A stretch of DNA of 64,000 bases from contig JAFTCX010000056.1 of assembly GCA_017454485.1 (NCBI GenBank), positions 1-64,000 of the forward strand. The letters are read 5' to 3'. This DNA is from Clostridia bacterium (GTDB taxonomy: Bacteria > Bacillota > Clostridia > Oscillospirales > Acutalibacteraceae). The notes beneath the pieces are model-generated. The model saw only the letters and a program-made list of their open reading frames with translations. It ran no database searches and was not told the origin of the DNA. Position 1 is the first letter of the stretch. Each line of letters begins with the position of its first letter. The position numbers were made by a program, and so were the translations under genes. Shown here in pieces: positions 1-8,296 of this stretch.

Positions 1-173
1 GCCCGATAAAAAGAGCGTCTTTCTCCCCACATAAGTATATCGACGCTTATGGCGGCAGATTATTCCATTTTTCTGAGAACAATTTTGAAAAAAGTGGTTG
101 TAGTATTTATTTCAAATTGTTTCCATTGTTTCCGGTAATAGGAACATACCCCGTTCTCTGTTTCGATTTTTGA

Positions 174-214
174 TGCCACAAGTGCCACAACGATAATCTG
201 TGGCACTTGTGGCA
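174..214. repeat. Perfect 16-bp inverted repeat
   Basis: The arms at 174-189 and 199-214 are exact reverse complements (TGCCACAAGTGCCACA on the left), with a 9-base spacer ACGATAATC. Each arm also contains the internal direct repeat TGCCAC. No T-run follows on either strand, so a standard intrinsic terminator is unlikely. A protein-binding dyad, recombination site or transposon end is possible. Confidence 0.75.
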
Positions 215-270
215 CCGAAAATGCTATACATCTCATACTCAATGTGGATTTTTTCTGTCTCTACATATAT

Positions 271-430
271 TATACCGCATTTTTCAAAAAACCGTGTTTT
301 TTGCATGACAAACGAAAAATCGAAACCATGACAAAACACATCTTTTTTTCTCCTCCACCTATTTAATACCCACTTTTTCAAAAAAACGTACTTTTTCCGT
401 TACAAGCGAAAAATCGTACCCGTTACAAAA
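271..430 (-). repeat. Two diverged ~66-bp direct repeats with a shared - strand reading frame
   Basis: Copies lie at 271-336 and 365-430. By hand alignment about 51 of 66 positions match. Read on the - strand both copies translate to a related 22-residue peptide of the pattern FCxGxDFSxVxxKxRFFEKxGI, with 15 identical residues. The right copy stops two codons later; the left copy stays open and runs into the inverted repeat. The conserved peptide hints at duplicated short coding segments, now probably degenerate. Confidence 0.5.
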
Positions 431-517
431 AGAAAAAACGCCCAAATTATAATATACATCGAAATATATGTTTTCAACAGATTTCAACACTTTTGCATTG
501 AAGATTTACGAAGAGAG

Positions 518-546
518 TTGAAAACCGTTGGCTCTTTTAGTATAAT
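518..546 (+). promoter_or_regulatory. Sigma-A type promoter of the DUF4300-like lipoprotein gene
   Basis: TTGAAA at 518-523 and a perfect TATAAT at 541-546 are separated by 17 bases. Downstream a 7-bp inverted repeat (TTGGTAT 550-556 and ATACCAA 574-580) lies in the leader just before the AAGGAG ribosome binding site at 581-586. It could be an operator or an mRNA hairpin. Confidence 0.75.
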
Positions 547-597
547 ACATTGGTATATTATCGAGCTGTTCACATACCAAAAGGAGATGCTTAAGTG

Positions 598-1446
598 ATG
601 AAAAAAATGATATGTATTCTGTTCACAATTACTGCTGTTGGGTTGCTTGCCTGTTGCGGCAACACACAAAGCCTGACAGTCCCTTTGCCGCAGGCTGCCT
701 ATTTGATTGATGACGCAATCATTGATGAGGTGTGCTCCTCTTTAGTAAAGAGCGGTCTGAATAACACAGATCTATATAAAGAATGGGTGAAAGACTTCTC
801 AGACACCGCGGCAAAGAAAACAGAGCTTCCCAGACAATGGGTCGCGATGAACGAACTGAAAGGCGATCTTTATGCTTGTGCAGATTATTGGGAAGCGTCT
901 CATTCGTATTCGGATGCGAACTGCAGAATGACGGCCATGCTTCTTATGGGTGATCTGCTGCGGATTGACAACCCCAAAAGAGAGTACGACGGGACCTATT
1001 TGATGATGGATATTGATGCTATAGAGAATGAAACCAAATACAGTGTTTTAAAGGCAAGAGAATTCGATTTCACAACGCTGTTCGGTGAAATCGAAATACC
1101 CGAAAGCGGTCTTTCAGATGCGCTGCCGCAGAATTGGAAAGAACATGGGATTCATTTGGATTCCAAAAATGTTTCTTTGATCAGTGTTGTAATGGAGGAC
1201 ACCATGAGTCCTTGTGCTTTTGTCGGTCATGCGGGACTGCTGATTGATGAAGGCGAGTATTTGCTGTTCTTGGAAAAGCTTGCTTTTGAACAGCCTTATC
1301 AGGCTACAAAACTTCACCATATCAATGATCTTGTTGTTATGCTTTCGTCCCGCCCCGAATATGCTGCAGAGGATGGGAAAGAGCCAAGCATCATTTGCCA
1401 AAATGACAAAGTAATCGGAAGGATAGAAACAAATTATTATGACTGA
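598..1446 (+). CDS. DUF4300-like lipoprotein
   Basis: A predicted lipoprotein of about 282 residues. It has a Lys-rich N-terminus, a hydrophobic segment and a lipobox-like LLACCG within the first 22 residues, so it should be lipid-anchored outside the membrane. The body matches my memory of the DUF4300 family: a central SDANCRMT-like segment and a C-terminal part reading HAGLLIDEGEYLLFLEKL followed by PYQATK. No enzymatic motif is visible and the function is unknown. GTG at 595 is an alternative start with better spacing from AAGGAG; ATG at 598 is as plausible. It has its own promoter and terminator, so it is a monocistronic unit next to a two-component system. Confidence 0.75.
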   Translation: MKKMICILFTITAVGLLACCGNTQSLTVPLPQAAYLIDDAIIDEVCSSLVKSGLNNTDLYKEWVKDFSDTAAKKTELPRQWVAMNELKGDLYACADYWEASHSYSDANCRMTAMLLMGDLLRIDNPKREYDGTYLMMDIDAIENETKYSVLKAREFDFTTLFGEIEIPESGLSDALPQNWKEHGIHLDSKNVSLISVVMEDTMSPCAFVGHAGLLIDEGEYLLFLEKLAFEQPYQATKLHHINDLVVMLSSRPEYAAEDGKEPSIICQNDKVIGRIETNYYD

Positions 1447-1478
1447 TTCGCATCGGTGTATGTATATCATGCAGTCGG

Positions 1479-1512
1479 CAGCCGAGATCTTTTGGGATCG
1501 AGGCTGTTTTTT
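1479..1512 (+). terminator. Intrinsic terminator after the lipoprotein gene
   Basis: CAGCC (1479-1483) pairs with GGCTG (1502-1506). Tandem GA mismatches and an inner GATC/GATC stem lie inside, and a run of T residues follows at 1506-1512. It separates the lipoprotein gene from the downstream two-component system. Confidence 0.75.
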
Positions 1513-1534
1513 ATACATTTCCCCGGCGCAAAAA

Positions 1535-1575
1535 TTTAGAAAGATTTAGAAACTATATAATCTGATTTTAAGAAA
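1535..1575 (+). promoter_or_regulatory. Promoter with 10-bp-phased direct repeats upstream of the two-component system
   Basis: TATAAT lies at 1556-1561 with no good -35 hexamer at the usual distance. Instead TTTAGAAA occurs at 1535-1542 and again at 1545-1552, exactly one helical turn apart, and a degenerate TTTAAGAAA follows at 1567-1575. Tandem repeats in place of a -35 box are typical of promoters activated by OmpR-type regulators, so this is the likely site for the regulator encoded just downstream. That assignment is inference. Confidence 0.5.
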
Positions 1576-1622
1576 TCGCTGTTAAAATGGAGCCGAAAAC
1601 CAAAAGAAAGAGAGAAACAGGT

Positions 1623-2336
1623 ATGACAAAAAAGCAAAACAGGATCATGATTGTGGAGGACGACCCGGATATTCGCGAAGGAATTCGCATCTTTTTAGAA
1701 AGCGACGGCTATGCTGTTGTTGAGGCGGAAAACGGAAGTGTTGCGCTGGCAAAACTGGACGCTTCTTTCAGTTTGGTCGTTCTGGATGTGATGATGCCGG
1801 GAATGTCGGGGCTGAAGACTTGCGAAGAAATCAGAAAAGTTTCCTATGTTCCCATTCTGTTCTTGACTGCGAAATCCAACGAGTCTGACAAACTGATCGG
1901 TTTGATGGCCGGCGGAGACGATTATCTGACCAAGCCGTTTTCCTATGCGGAGTTTCTCGGCCGTGTCAAAGCCCTTCTGCGTCGCTATGAAACCTATGGC
2001 AGCAATCGAGCTGCTGAAGTGCAGAACATACAGGATCCAATTATTCGCCGCGGCGAGATAGCAATCAACTGTGCAAGAAACGAGGTCACCGTTTCACAAC
2101 AAGAGGTTTATCTGACGAATATCGAATATCAGATTCTTCTGCTGTTGATGCAGTATCCCCAGAAAATCTTTTCTGCACAAAACCTGTATGAGAGTGTTTG
2201 GAAGGAACCGTTCGATTATGCATCCAGCAGTACTGTGATGGTTCACATCCGAAAGATCCGAATAAAAATCGAAAAGAATCCGGACGAGCCGGAACACATC
2301 AAGACTGTCTGGGGAAGGGGTTACCGCTTTGAATAA
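1623..2336 (+). CDS. OmpR/PhoB-family response regulator
   Basis: A DNA-binding response regulator of about 237 residues. The receiver domain has the acidic pair D13-D14, the phospho-acceptor D55 in LVVLDVMMPG, T82 and K104 in YLTKPF. A winged-helix output domain fills the C-terminal ~100 residues and ends GRGYRF, typical of the OmpR family. I prefer ATG 1623 over ATG 1587 because the protein then begins as receivers usually do (MTKKQNRIMIVEDD); the upstream ATG has no ribosome binding site. The kinase gene starts 8 bases before its stop. The regulated genes are most likely its own operon, including the dlt-like cassette. Confidence 0.93.
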   Translation: MTKKQNRIMIVEDDPDIREGIRIFLESDGYAVVEAENGSVALAKLDASFSLVVLDVMMPGMSGLKTCEEIRKVSYVPILFLTAKSNESDKLIGLMAGGDDYLTKPFSYAEFLGRVKALLRRYETYGSNRAAEVQNIQDPIIRRGEIAINCARNEVTVSQQEVYLTNIEYQILLLLMQYPQKIFSAQNLYESVWKEPFDYASSSTVMVHIRKIRIKIEKNPDEPEHIKTVWGRGYRFE

Positions 2337-3699
2337 ACAAAAATGCGGCATAAAAATGCAGGCGCTTATGGCGTTGCTGTTGTCGCTGCTGATTGCAACT
2401 GCCTTCTTTTTCTTGAGCAATATCGGCATTGAACTGATGCTGGAAAACTTTACCGAAAAAACAGGCTATATCAATGAAAGGAGCAATCACTACCTGGATG
2501 ATTTTGCATCGTTCGTTGAAAGAGACAAGGTTGCGGCAAATGATCTGAGCAAAATCAAAAAGTGGCACAAGGCGCACAAGGGCTACTGGACGCTTCTTTA
2601 CATCGTGCGAAACGGCGAGGTGCTGTTTGATTCTCTGCAATACAGCAGATATTATGATCCGGAAGAGTCGCAGCATAGTGGCGGGGCAACCGAAGAAATC
2701 GAAGAAAACTACGTAAAAAACGAGTGGTTCTATAACCGCGATGTATCTTTTGCGGACGGATCCGCTACGGTGGCGTTTTACGGTAATTTCGATGTCTGGC
2801 TTTCCACGATTGCGCTGGTCGGCGAGTTGATTCTGTCGGTTGTTCTTATGTGCATCGTTTTTGCGCTTTTTATCCGAAAAAAGATCAATTACATTATAGA
2901 ACTGAAGAAAGGCGTCGGTGTTTTGGAGACCGGTGGTCTGTCCTATCCGATCCCCGTCAGAGGGAAAGATGAGCTGTCCGGTCTTGCAGATGGGCTGAAT
3001 CAGATGCGTCTTGCGCTCCTGGAAACGATGCAGGCGCAAGCGGAGGCTGCACAAACCAAATATGATCTGGCAGTGGGTGTTTCCCATGATCTGCGCACAC
3101 CGCTGACGGCTGCCGCGTTATACCTGGATCTGGTCGCCGAGGACAAATATGAAACCGAAGAACAGCGGGATACCTATCTCCGGCGCTGCCGGGAAAAGCT
3201 GTTGCAGATCAAGCAGATGACGGACCGGTTATTTGATCGGTTCAGCTCTGAAAAATCAAAGCCTGAACCGCTGCCGCCGCAGACCGTTTACGCAGCGTTT
3301 GCGGACGTCTTATCTAATACGGTCAGTTACCTGGAGGAAAACGGGATCACTGTTTATGATGATATGCTTTGGCCAAAACGAAAAATTGCGGTTTCAAGCG
3401 AAGCCGTCAATCGTATTTTCGATAACATCAGTTCCAACCTTCTGAAATACGCAGACCGCGACGAACCTGTTACATTATGTGTGGAAGAAAGAAAGGGCCG
3501 CCTGCGGATCACTATTGAAAACAGCGTGCTCAAAGAAAAGGCGTCTGACGGCACCGGAATCGGCCTTTGCAATATTGAGTCCCTGATGAACAAAATGAAC
3601 GGCAGCTGTGAGATCGTGCGGCATGACAACAGGTTTGCAACCGTGCTTTGGTTTGTGCTGAGCGATGAACAGGACGAAATGCAGAAAGGAAAACCATGA
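2329..3699 (+). CDS. Membrane sensor histidine kinase
   Basis: The sensor kinase partner of the preceding regulator, 456 residues, starting at a TTG that overlaps the regulator's stop. An N-terminal membrane helix (about residues 12-32) and a second one (about 157-183) flank an extracytoplasmic sensor segment of roughly 120 residues. A HAMP-like linker leads to the phospho-acceptor H253 in VSHDLRTPLT, an N box (NRIFDNISSNLLKYAD) and a G box (GTGIGLCNI). Its TGA overlaps the ATG of the adenylating-enzyme gene, so the sensor is translationally coupled to the cassette. By analogy with sensors next to other dlt operons it may detect envelope stress or cationic peptides; that is inference. Confidence 0.93.
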   Translation: MNKQKCGIKMQALMALLLSLLIATAFFFLSNIGIELMLENFTEKTGYINERSNHYLDDFASFVERDKVAANDLSKIKKWHKAHKGYWTLLYIVRNGEVLFDSLQYSRYYDPEESQHSGGATEEIEENYVKNEWFYNRDVSFADGSATVAFYGNFDVWLSTIALVGELILSVVLMCIVFALFIRKKINYIIELKKGVGVLETGGLSYPIPVRGKDELSGLADGLNQMRLALLETMQAQAEAAQTKYDLAVGVSHDLRTPLTAAALYLDLVAEDKYETEEQRDTYLRRCREKLLQIKQMTDRLFDRFSSEKSKPEPLPPQTVYAAFADVLSNTVSYLEENGITVYDDMLWPKRKIAVSSEAVNRIFDNISSNLLKYADRDEPVTLCVEERKGRLRITIENSVLKEKASDGTGIGLCNIESLMNKMNGSCEIVRHDNRFATVLWFVLSDEQDEMQKGKP

Positions 3700-5204
3700 T
3701 TACAAACGTACTGTCTTATCTGGAGACTGCGGCTGCACGGTGTTCGGCAAAGATCGCCGTGCGGGAACCCGGCAAACACATGACGTTCGCCCAGTGGGAA
3801 GACTACAGTCGGAGAGTCGGCAGCGCTTTGGCAAAAGACGAGTCCATCCATGCGCCTGTTGGTGTTTTTATGGACAAAGGGATCGACGCGCTTTGCGCTT
3901 GTCTTGGCGCGGTATATGCCGGCGCATACTATTCCGTTTTGAATCCGGAACTGCCTGACGCACGGCTGGAGCAGGTTGACATCATTCTTGGCACCAAGAA
4001 GATCATTACAACCGAAGCGTATTTGCAACGGGCAAAAGAGCTGTTTCCGGGTGCAACATTGTATTTCATTGACGACCTGAAAAAAGGGCCGGTTGACTCG
4101 GAGCGTTTGGAGTATATCCGAACACAGATGATTGACACTGACCCGTTGTATATCAATTTTACCTCTGGCTCAACAGGCGTTCCAAAAGGGATCGTGGTGT
4201 CGCACCGCAGCGTTATTGACTTTATAGAATGCTTTGTGGATCTGTTTTTTATCGGCGAAGAGGATGTGATCGCCAACCAGGCGCCGTTTGATTTTGATGT
4301 TTCTATCAAAGACATCTATACTTGTTTGAAAGCAACCGCAACGCTGGTCATTGTTCCGCGCCGGTTGTTCTCCATGCCTACGAAGCTTCTGGATTATTTG
4401 TGCGATCAGCGGGTTACGACTTTGATCTGGGCGGTTTCTGCACTTTGTTTAATCAGTTCGTTTCACGCGCTCGATTATAGAACACCGTCATCTGTTACCA
4501 AGGTTTTGTTCAGCGGGGAAGTGATGCCGCTGAAGCATCTGCGCGAATGGCAGAGGCATTTGCCTGACGCAATGTTTGTCAACCTTTACGGGCCGACAGA
4601 AATCACCTGCAACTGTGCCTATCATATTTTGAACCCGAGCAGGGATTATTCGGACGGTATTCCGATTGGAAAGCCCTTTCCGAATGAAGATGTGTTTTTA
4701 CTGGATCGATATAACCGAATCGTTACGCAGGCCGGTGTTGAAGGAATGATTGCTGTGCGCGGGACAGCGCTTGCGCTGGGATATTATCGACTGTCGGAAA
4801 AGACAAACCATCATTTTGTGCAGAACCCGTTACAACAAGCATATCCGGAGCGCATTTATCTGACCGGCGATATCGGAAAATATGACAAGGAAGGCAACCT
4901 GTTGTATTGCGGACGAAAAGATAATCAGATCAAATACATGGGACATCGAATCGAACTGGAAGAAGTGGAACACACTGTCAACGCCGTACATGGTATTGAA
5001 CGCTGTTGCTGTGTTTTTCAAAAAGAAAAGTCGCAGCTTCATCTGTTTTATACGGGTGGGGTTGAGCCGGCAATCCTGCATCAAACAATGCGCAAGTCTC
5101 TGCCGGTGTATATGGTTCCGTCTTTGCTGCATCGGGTTGATACTATGCCGCTTTCCACGAATGGAAAAATCGACCGAAAAAAGCTTCTGGAGGAGTTAAG
5201 CTGA
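3696..5204 (+). CDS. DltA-like amino-acid adenylating enzyme
   Basis: An ANL-superfamily enzyme of 502 residues, the usual length of DltA, which activates an amino acid with ATP and loads it onto a carrier protein. Visible core motifs: TSGSTGVPKG (156-165), FDFDVSIKDIY (198-208), NLYGPTEITC (296-305), a YLTGD motif and the C-terminal NGKIDRKK with the catalytic Lys. DltA proteins carry a Cys in an FCGE segment that faces the D-alanine side chain; here the segment reads LFSGEV with Ser at about 273, so the substrate need not be D-alanine. The start overlaps the kinase stop. It opens the cassette with the decarboxylase, carrier, MBOAT and SGNH genes. The family is certain, the substrate is not. 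Confidence 0.85.
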   Translation: MITNVLSYLETAAARCSAKIAVREPGKHMTFAQWEDYSRRVGSALAKDESIHAPVGVFMDKGIDALCACLGAVYAGAYYSVLNPELPDARLEQVDIILGTKKIITTEAYLQRAKELFPGATLYFIDDLKKGPVDSERLEYIRTQMIDTDPLYINFTSGSTGVPKGIVVSHRSVIDFIECFVDLFFIGEEDVIANQAPFDFDVSIKDIYTCLKATATLVIVPRRLFSMPTKLLDYLCDQRVTTLIWAVSALCLISSFHALDYRTPSSVTKVLFSGEVMPLKHLREWQRHLPDAMFVNLYGPTEITCNCAYHILNPSRDYSDGIPIGKPFPNEDVFLLDRYNRIVTQAGVEGMIAVRGTALALGYYRLSEKTNHHFVQNPLQQAYPERIYLTGDIGKYDKEGNLLYCGRKDNQIKYMGHRIELEEVEHTVNAVHGIERCCCVFQKEKSQLHLFYTGGVEPAILHQTMRKSLPVYMVPSLLHRVDTMPLSTNGKIDRKKLLEELS

Positions 5205-5206
5205 AA

Positions 5207-6385
5207 ATGATTTCTTCAAACACTTTGGAACAGATACTCATGAAAAGCTGTTCATCAGTTTATGTTTTTGATATCAAGACCTTGCAGTCGCGCGTGGCTT
5301 GGCTGCGCAGCCTCTTGCCGGAAGACGTTTCGTTGTGTTTTGCGGTCAAAGCAAATCCGTTTTTGACAAAAGAAGCTTCGTTTTTGGTGGAACGGTTGGA
5401 GCTTTGTTCCCCGGGGGAAGCAGATATTTTCAGGCACCTCGCCTTGCCGAGTGAAAAATCCGTTATTTCCGGCGTTTATAAAACGCCGGATGACATAAGA
5501 GCACTGGTTAGGGAACCATCGTTTCGCGGCATCATAACCATCGAATCCATACGGCAATACCAAATTCTCACCAGACAGCTGGAAACAGAGAAAAAGATTA
5601 CGCCGGTTCTGCTTCGGCTTACGAACGGCAGCCAGTTCGGATTGGACGAAACACATATTGACGAAATTATACGCCATCGTTCACTCCATCCTTATCTGCA
5701 AATTCGCGGAATTCAGTTCTTTTCCGGGACGCAGAAAACTTCGCTGAAAAAGTACACGCGGGAGATTGCATATCTGGATCGCTTTCTGACACATCTGAAA
5801 GAGGATTTGCGGTTTGAGGCAAAGGAACTGGAATATGGGCCGGGCTTTCCGGTCAGCTATTTTGAGGAGGAACCATCACAGGAAGAGCTTCTGCTGCAGC
5901 ATGTGAGCGAATTGCTCAACGGGATGAAAAACAAATCCAGGCTTGTTCTGGAACTCGGCAGAAGTATTGCCGCTTCCTGCGGAAGGTATTACACACACAT
6001 CGTAGACCTGAAACGAAACAACGGACAGAATTATGCACTGGTTGACGGCGGCATGCATCAGATGGTGTACTTCGGACAATCCATGGCTATGAAACGGCCG
6101 CGGTTTTCCGTTTTCGGAAAAGAAGGAGCAAGCGTCGATCAATTATGGACGGTCTGCGGGTCGCTGTGTTCTATGAATGATGTTCTTTTGAAGCAAACAC
6201 CTATGCCAAAGCTGGAGATCGGCGATATTCTTTGTTTTGAAAATACCGGAGCATATTGTATGACAGAAGGAATTTCCCTGTTTTTGAGTCGGGATCTTCC
6301 GTTTGTTTACCTGAAAAGAGAGGATGAAAGTCTTCAGTGCATCCGCCCATCGATCGAAACGCAATTGTTTAATTATCCCCACTGA
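5207..6385 (+). CDS. Fold-type III PLP-dependent decarboxylase (LysA/ODC family)
   Basis: A 392-residue alanine-racemase-fold/decarboxylase-type PLP enzyme. K48 in CFAVKANP should bind PLP. SQFGLD (~142-147), GPGFP (211-215), ELGRSIAASCG (249-259), the catalytic-type C321 and D325 in LCSMNDVL, and GAY (348-350) follow in family order. The conserved CxxxD segment points to a decarboxylase rather than a racemase. The stretch that usually reads GLHCHIGSQ is GIQFFSGTQ here, so the histidine that stacks on PLP in DAP and ornithine decarboxylases is Phe171. The gene starts 2 bases after the adenylating-enzyme gene. BtrK of butirosin synthesis, from the same fold, decarboxylates a glutamyl unit bound to a carrier; a similar role here is inference. 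Confidence 0.85.
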   Translation: MISSNTLEQILMKSCSSVYVFDIKTLQSRVAWLRSLLPEDVSLCFAVKANPFLTKEASFLVERLELCSPGEADIFRHLALPSEKSVISGVYKTPDDIRALVREPSFRGIITIESIRQYQILTRQLETEKKITPVLLRLTNGSQFGLDETHIDEIIRHRSLHPYLQIRGIQFFSGTQKTSLKKYTREIAYLDRFLTHLKEDLRFEAKELEYGPGFPVSYFEEEPSQEELLLQHVSELLNGMKNKSRLVLELGRSIAASCGRYYTHIVDLKRNNGQNYALVDGGMHQMVYFGQSMAMKRPRFSVFGKEGASVDQLWTVCGSLCSMNDVLLKQTPMPKLEIGDILCFENTGAYCMTEGISLFLSRDLPFVYLKREDESLQCIRPSIETQLFNYPH

Positions 6386-6402
6386 GAAAGGACGTAATCA
6401 TT

Positions 6403-6657
6403 ATGGAAGAGTTATATGAGATGGAAGAATTATATGAGATTCTGAACGAGCTTCAACCCGGCGTTGATTATGAAACAGCCGATGACCTGGTAGACGGCCA
6501 TGTGCTGCATTCGCTTACGATCCTCGCGTTGGTTGCAGAGCTGGAAGACAGCTTTGACATTACCATTCCCGCCGTGGAGATCATTCCGGAAAACTTTAAT
6601 TCCGCCGCTGCAATGGGGAATATGATCGAACGCCTGCAAAAAGGAGATTGGCAATGA
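6403..6657 (+). CDS. DltC-like acyl carrier protein
   Basis: An 84-residue four-helix carrier that should receive a phosphopantetheine arm and present the activated amino acid to the MBOAT protein. The modification site appears as VLHSLTI with Ser at about residue 37. Carriers normally have Asp before this Ser (DSL); His replaces it here. The following acidic helix (VAELEDSFDI) is typical. The first 18 bases (MEELYE) are duplicated in frame, so ATG 6403 and ATG 6421 are both possible starts; AAAGGA at 6387-6392 favours the first. It overlaps the MBOAT start by ATGA. Confidence 0.85.
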   Translation: MEELYEMEELYEILNELQPGVDYETADDLVDGHVLHSLTILALVAELEDSFDITIPAVEIIPENFNSAAAMGNMIERLQKGDWQ

Positions 6658-8288
6658 CGTTGTCCGCGTTGCTTTACGGCGGCAAAGTGGATCAGTTGAC
6701 CTCGTTTTTCTCTTTGGAGTTTCTGGCAATATTCTTTCCTGCTGCTCTGCTGCTTTACGGTGTTGTGCCGAAGAAATGCAAACCATATGTGTTGCTTGCG
6801 GAAAGCTATGTTTTCGTTTGGCTTATCAGCGGCAAGCTGATCGTATTTCTTCTTCTGGCAACGCTTCTGATTCACTATTGCGGCCTGTGGCTGGATCGTT
6901 TGCAAATCAATATGCGCCAAGCGCTGGCCGAAGGCGAATCTGACGCGCGCAAAGTGATTCGCGCACACTTTACCGCAAAGCAGCGTGGCGTCATCGCACT
7001 GGCTGTTGTGCTGCTGATCGGAACGCTTTTGGCTCTGAAATACAGCGCATTCTTTGCCGGAAACGTTAACACACTTCTTTCCTTGTTCCCGGTGACACTG
7101 CGCTTACAGGTGCCGCAGCACCTGCTTCCCATCGGCATCTCTTTCTTCACGCTGCAGGCACTGTCCTATATTTTAGACGTCTATCGCGGCACGACGAAGG
7201 CAGATGATAATTTGCCTCGGCTCGCACTGTTTCTTGCATTCTTTCCGCAAATCGTGGAAGGGCCGATCTGCCGCTATCATCAAACGGCAAACGCCTTGTG
7301 GAATGCGGGGTCGATCCGTTTTGAGAACCTGACACAGGGGCTCCAGCGTATCCTGTTCGGCATGCTGAAAAAGATCGTGATTGCCGATAGGCTGGATCCG
7401 CTTGTGAAAACGGTCTTTTCCAATCATGAAGCGTATGACGGCGCTGTGATTGCCGTTGCGGCCGTATGCTATACCATTCAGTTGTACATGGATTTTTCGG
7501 GGGCAATGGACGCCGTTGTCGGAATAGCGCAAATTATCGGCGTTTCCATGCCGGAAAATTTTTCCCGTCCGTTCTTTTCAAAAACCATTTCCGAATTCTG
7601 GATGCGCTGGCATATTACCCTGGGTACATGGTTCAAGGATTATGTCTTTTACCCGATCACCGCGTCAAAAGGCATGAAAAAGCTGACAAAGCGTTCCCGC
7701 AAAACGCTTGGAAATCATTACGGGCCGTTGGCTGCCGGAAGCGTCGCGCTGTTTTGCGTATGGTTTTGCAACGGTCTCTGGCACGGGGCAGCGTGGAATT
7801 ATCTGTTCTTCGGCATGTACCATTTTGTGTTGATCCTCGGCGGCAGCTTACTGACGCCGGTTGTCCGGTGGCTGCAGCGTGTTCTGCGTATCGACCCGGA
7901 GCAATGGTGGTATCGCACGCTGCAAATGCTGCGCACGACCGTCCTTGTCATCATCGGCGAGCTGTTTTTCCGTGCGCACGGTCTGCTTGCAGGCTTGCAA
8001 ATGTTCGAACGCCTCCTGACAGACTTCTCGCTTCAGCCCCTGACGGATGAAACGTGGGTGGATCTCGGTGTGGATCGCTATGATCTGTGGATCGTGGCAA
8101 TCACGCTGCTTTTGATTCTGTTTGTCAGCGTGTACAATGAAAAGGGCGTTTCGCTGCGGGATCATCTTTCAAAGAAAAAGCGTATCTTTCGGTGGGCGGT
8201 TTTGTATGCTTTAATCGTTTATATCGTTGTGTTCGGCGCATACGGATTCGGCTACGCGCCCGTTGATCCGCTGTATGCACAGTTTTAG
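6654..8288 (+). CDS. DltB-like MBOAT O-acyltransferase
   Basis: A polytopic membrane-bound O-acyltransferase of 544 residues, longer than typical DltB (about 400). It has many hydrophobic helices, the conserved SEFWMRWHITLGTWFKDYVF segment and the active-site His in GLWHGAAWNYLFFG. In the dlt pathway DltB moves the aminoacyl group from the carrier across the membrane to a polymer or acceptor; the same role is likely here. The ATG at 6654 follows AAGGAG (6641-6646) with good spacing and overlaps the carrier stop, so I reject the in-frame TTG two codons upstream. The SGNH gene follows 8 bases after its stop. Confidence 0.9.
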   Translation: MTLSALLYGGKVDQLTSFFSLEFLAIFFPAALLLYGVVPKKCKPYVLLAESYVFVWLISGKLIVFLLLATLLIHYCGLWLDRLQINMRQALAEGESDARKVIRAHFTAKQRGVIALAVVLLIGTLLALKYSAFFAGNVNTLLSLFPVTLRLQVPQHLLPIGISFFTLQALSYILDVYRGTTKADDNLPRLALFLAFFPQIVEGPICRYHQTANALWNAGSIRFENLTQGLQRILFGMLKKIVIADRLDPLVKTVFSNHEAYDGAVIAVAAVCYTIQLYMDFSGAMDAVVGIAQIIGVSMPENFSRPFFSKTISEFWMRWHITLGTWFKDYVFYPITASKGMKKLTKRSRKTLGNHYGPLAAGSVALFCVWFCNGLWHGAAWNYLFFGMYHFVLILGGSLLTPVVRWLQRVLRIDPEQWWYRTLQMLRTTVLVIIGELFFRAHGLLAGLQMFERLLTDFSLQPLTDETWVDLGVDRYDLWIVAITLLLILFVSVYNEKGVSLRDHLSKKKRIFRWAVLYALIVYIVVFGAYGFGYAPVDPLYAQF

Positions 8289-8296
8289 GAGGTCTT

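Larger units (their letters stand above)
1..517. other. AT-rich stretch without a convincing gene
   Basis: No protein gene can be supported here. The sequence is AT-rich and contains a perfect inverted repeat and a diverged direct repeat, listed separately. On the - strand a TTG-initiated frame of 89 codons runs through both, but the TTG lacks a clear ribosome binding site and the peptide resembles nothing I recognise. The stretch could be the decayed end of a mobile element or a regulatory leader of a gene left of the window. Confidence 0.5.
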
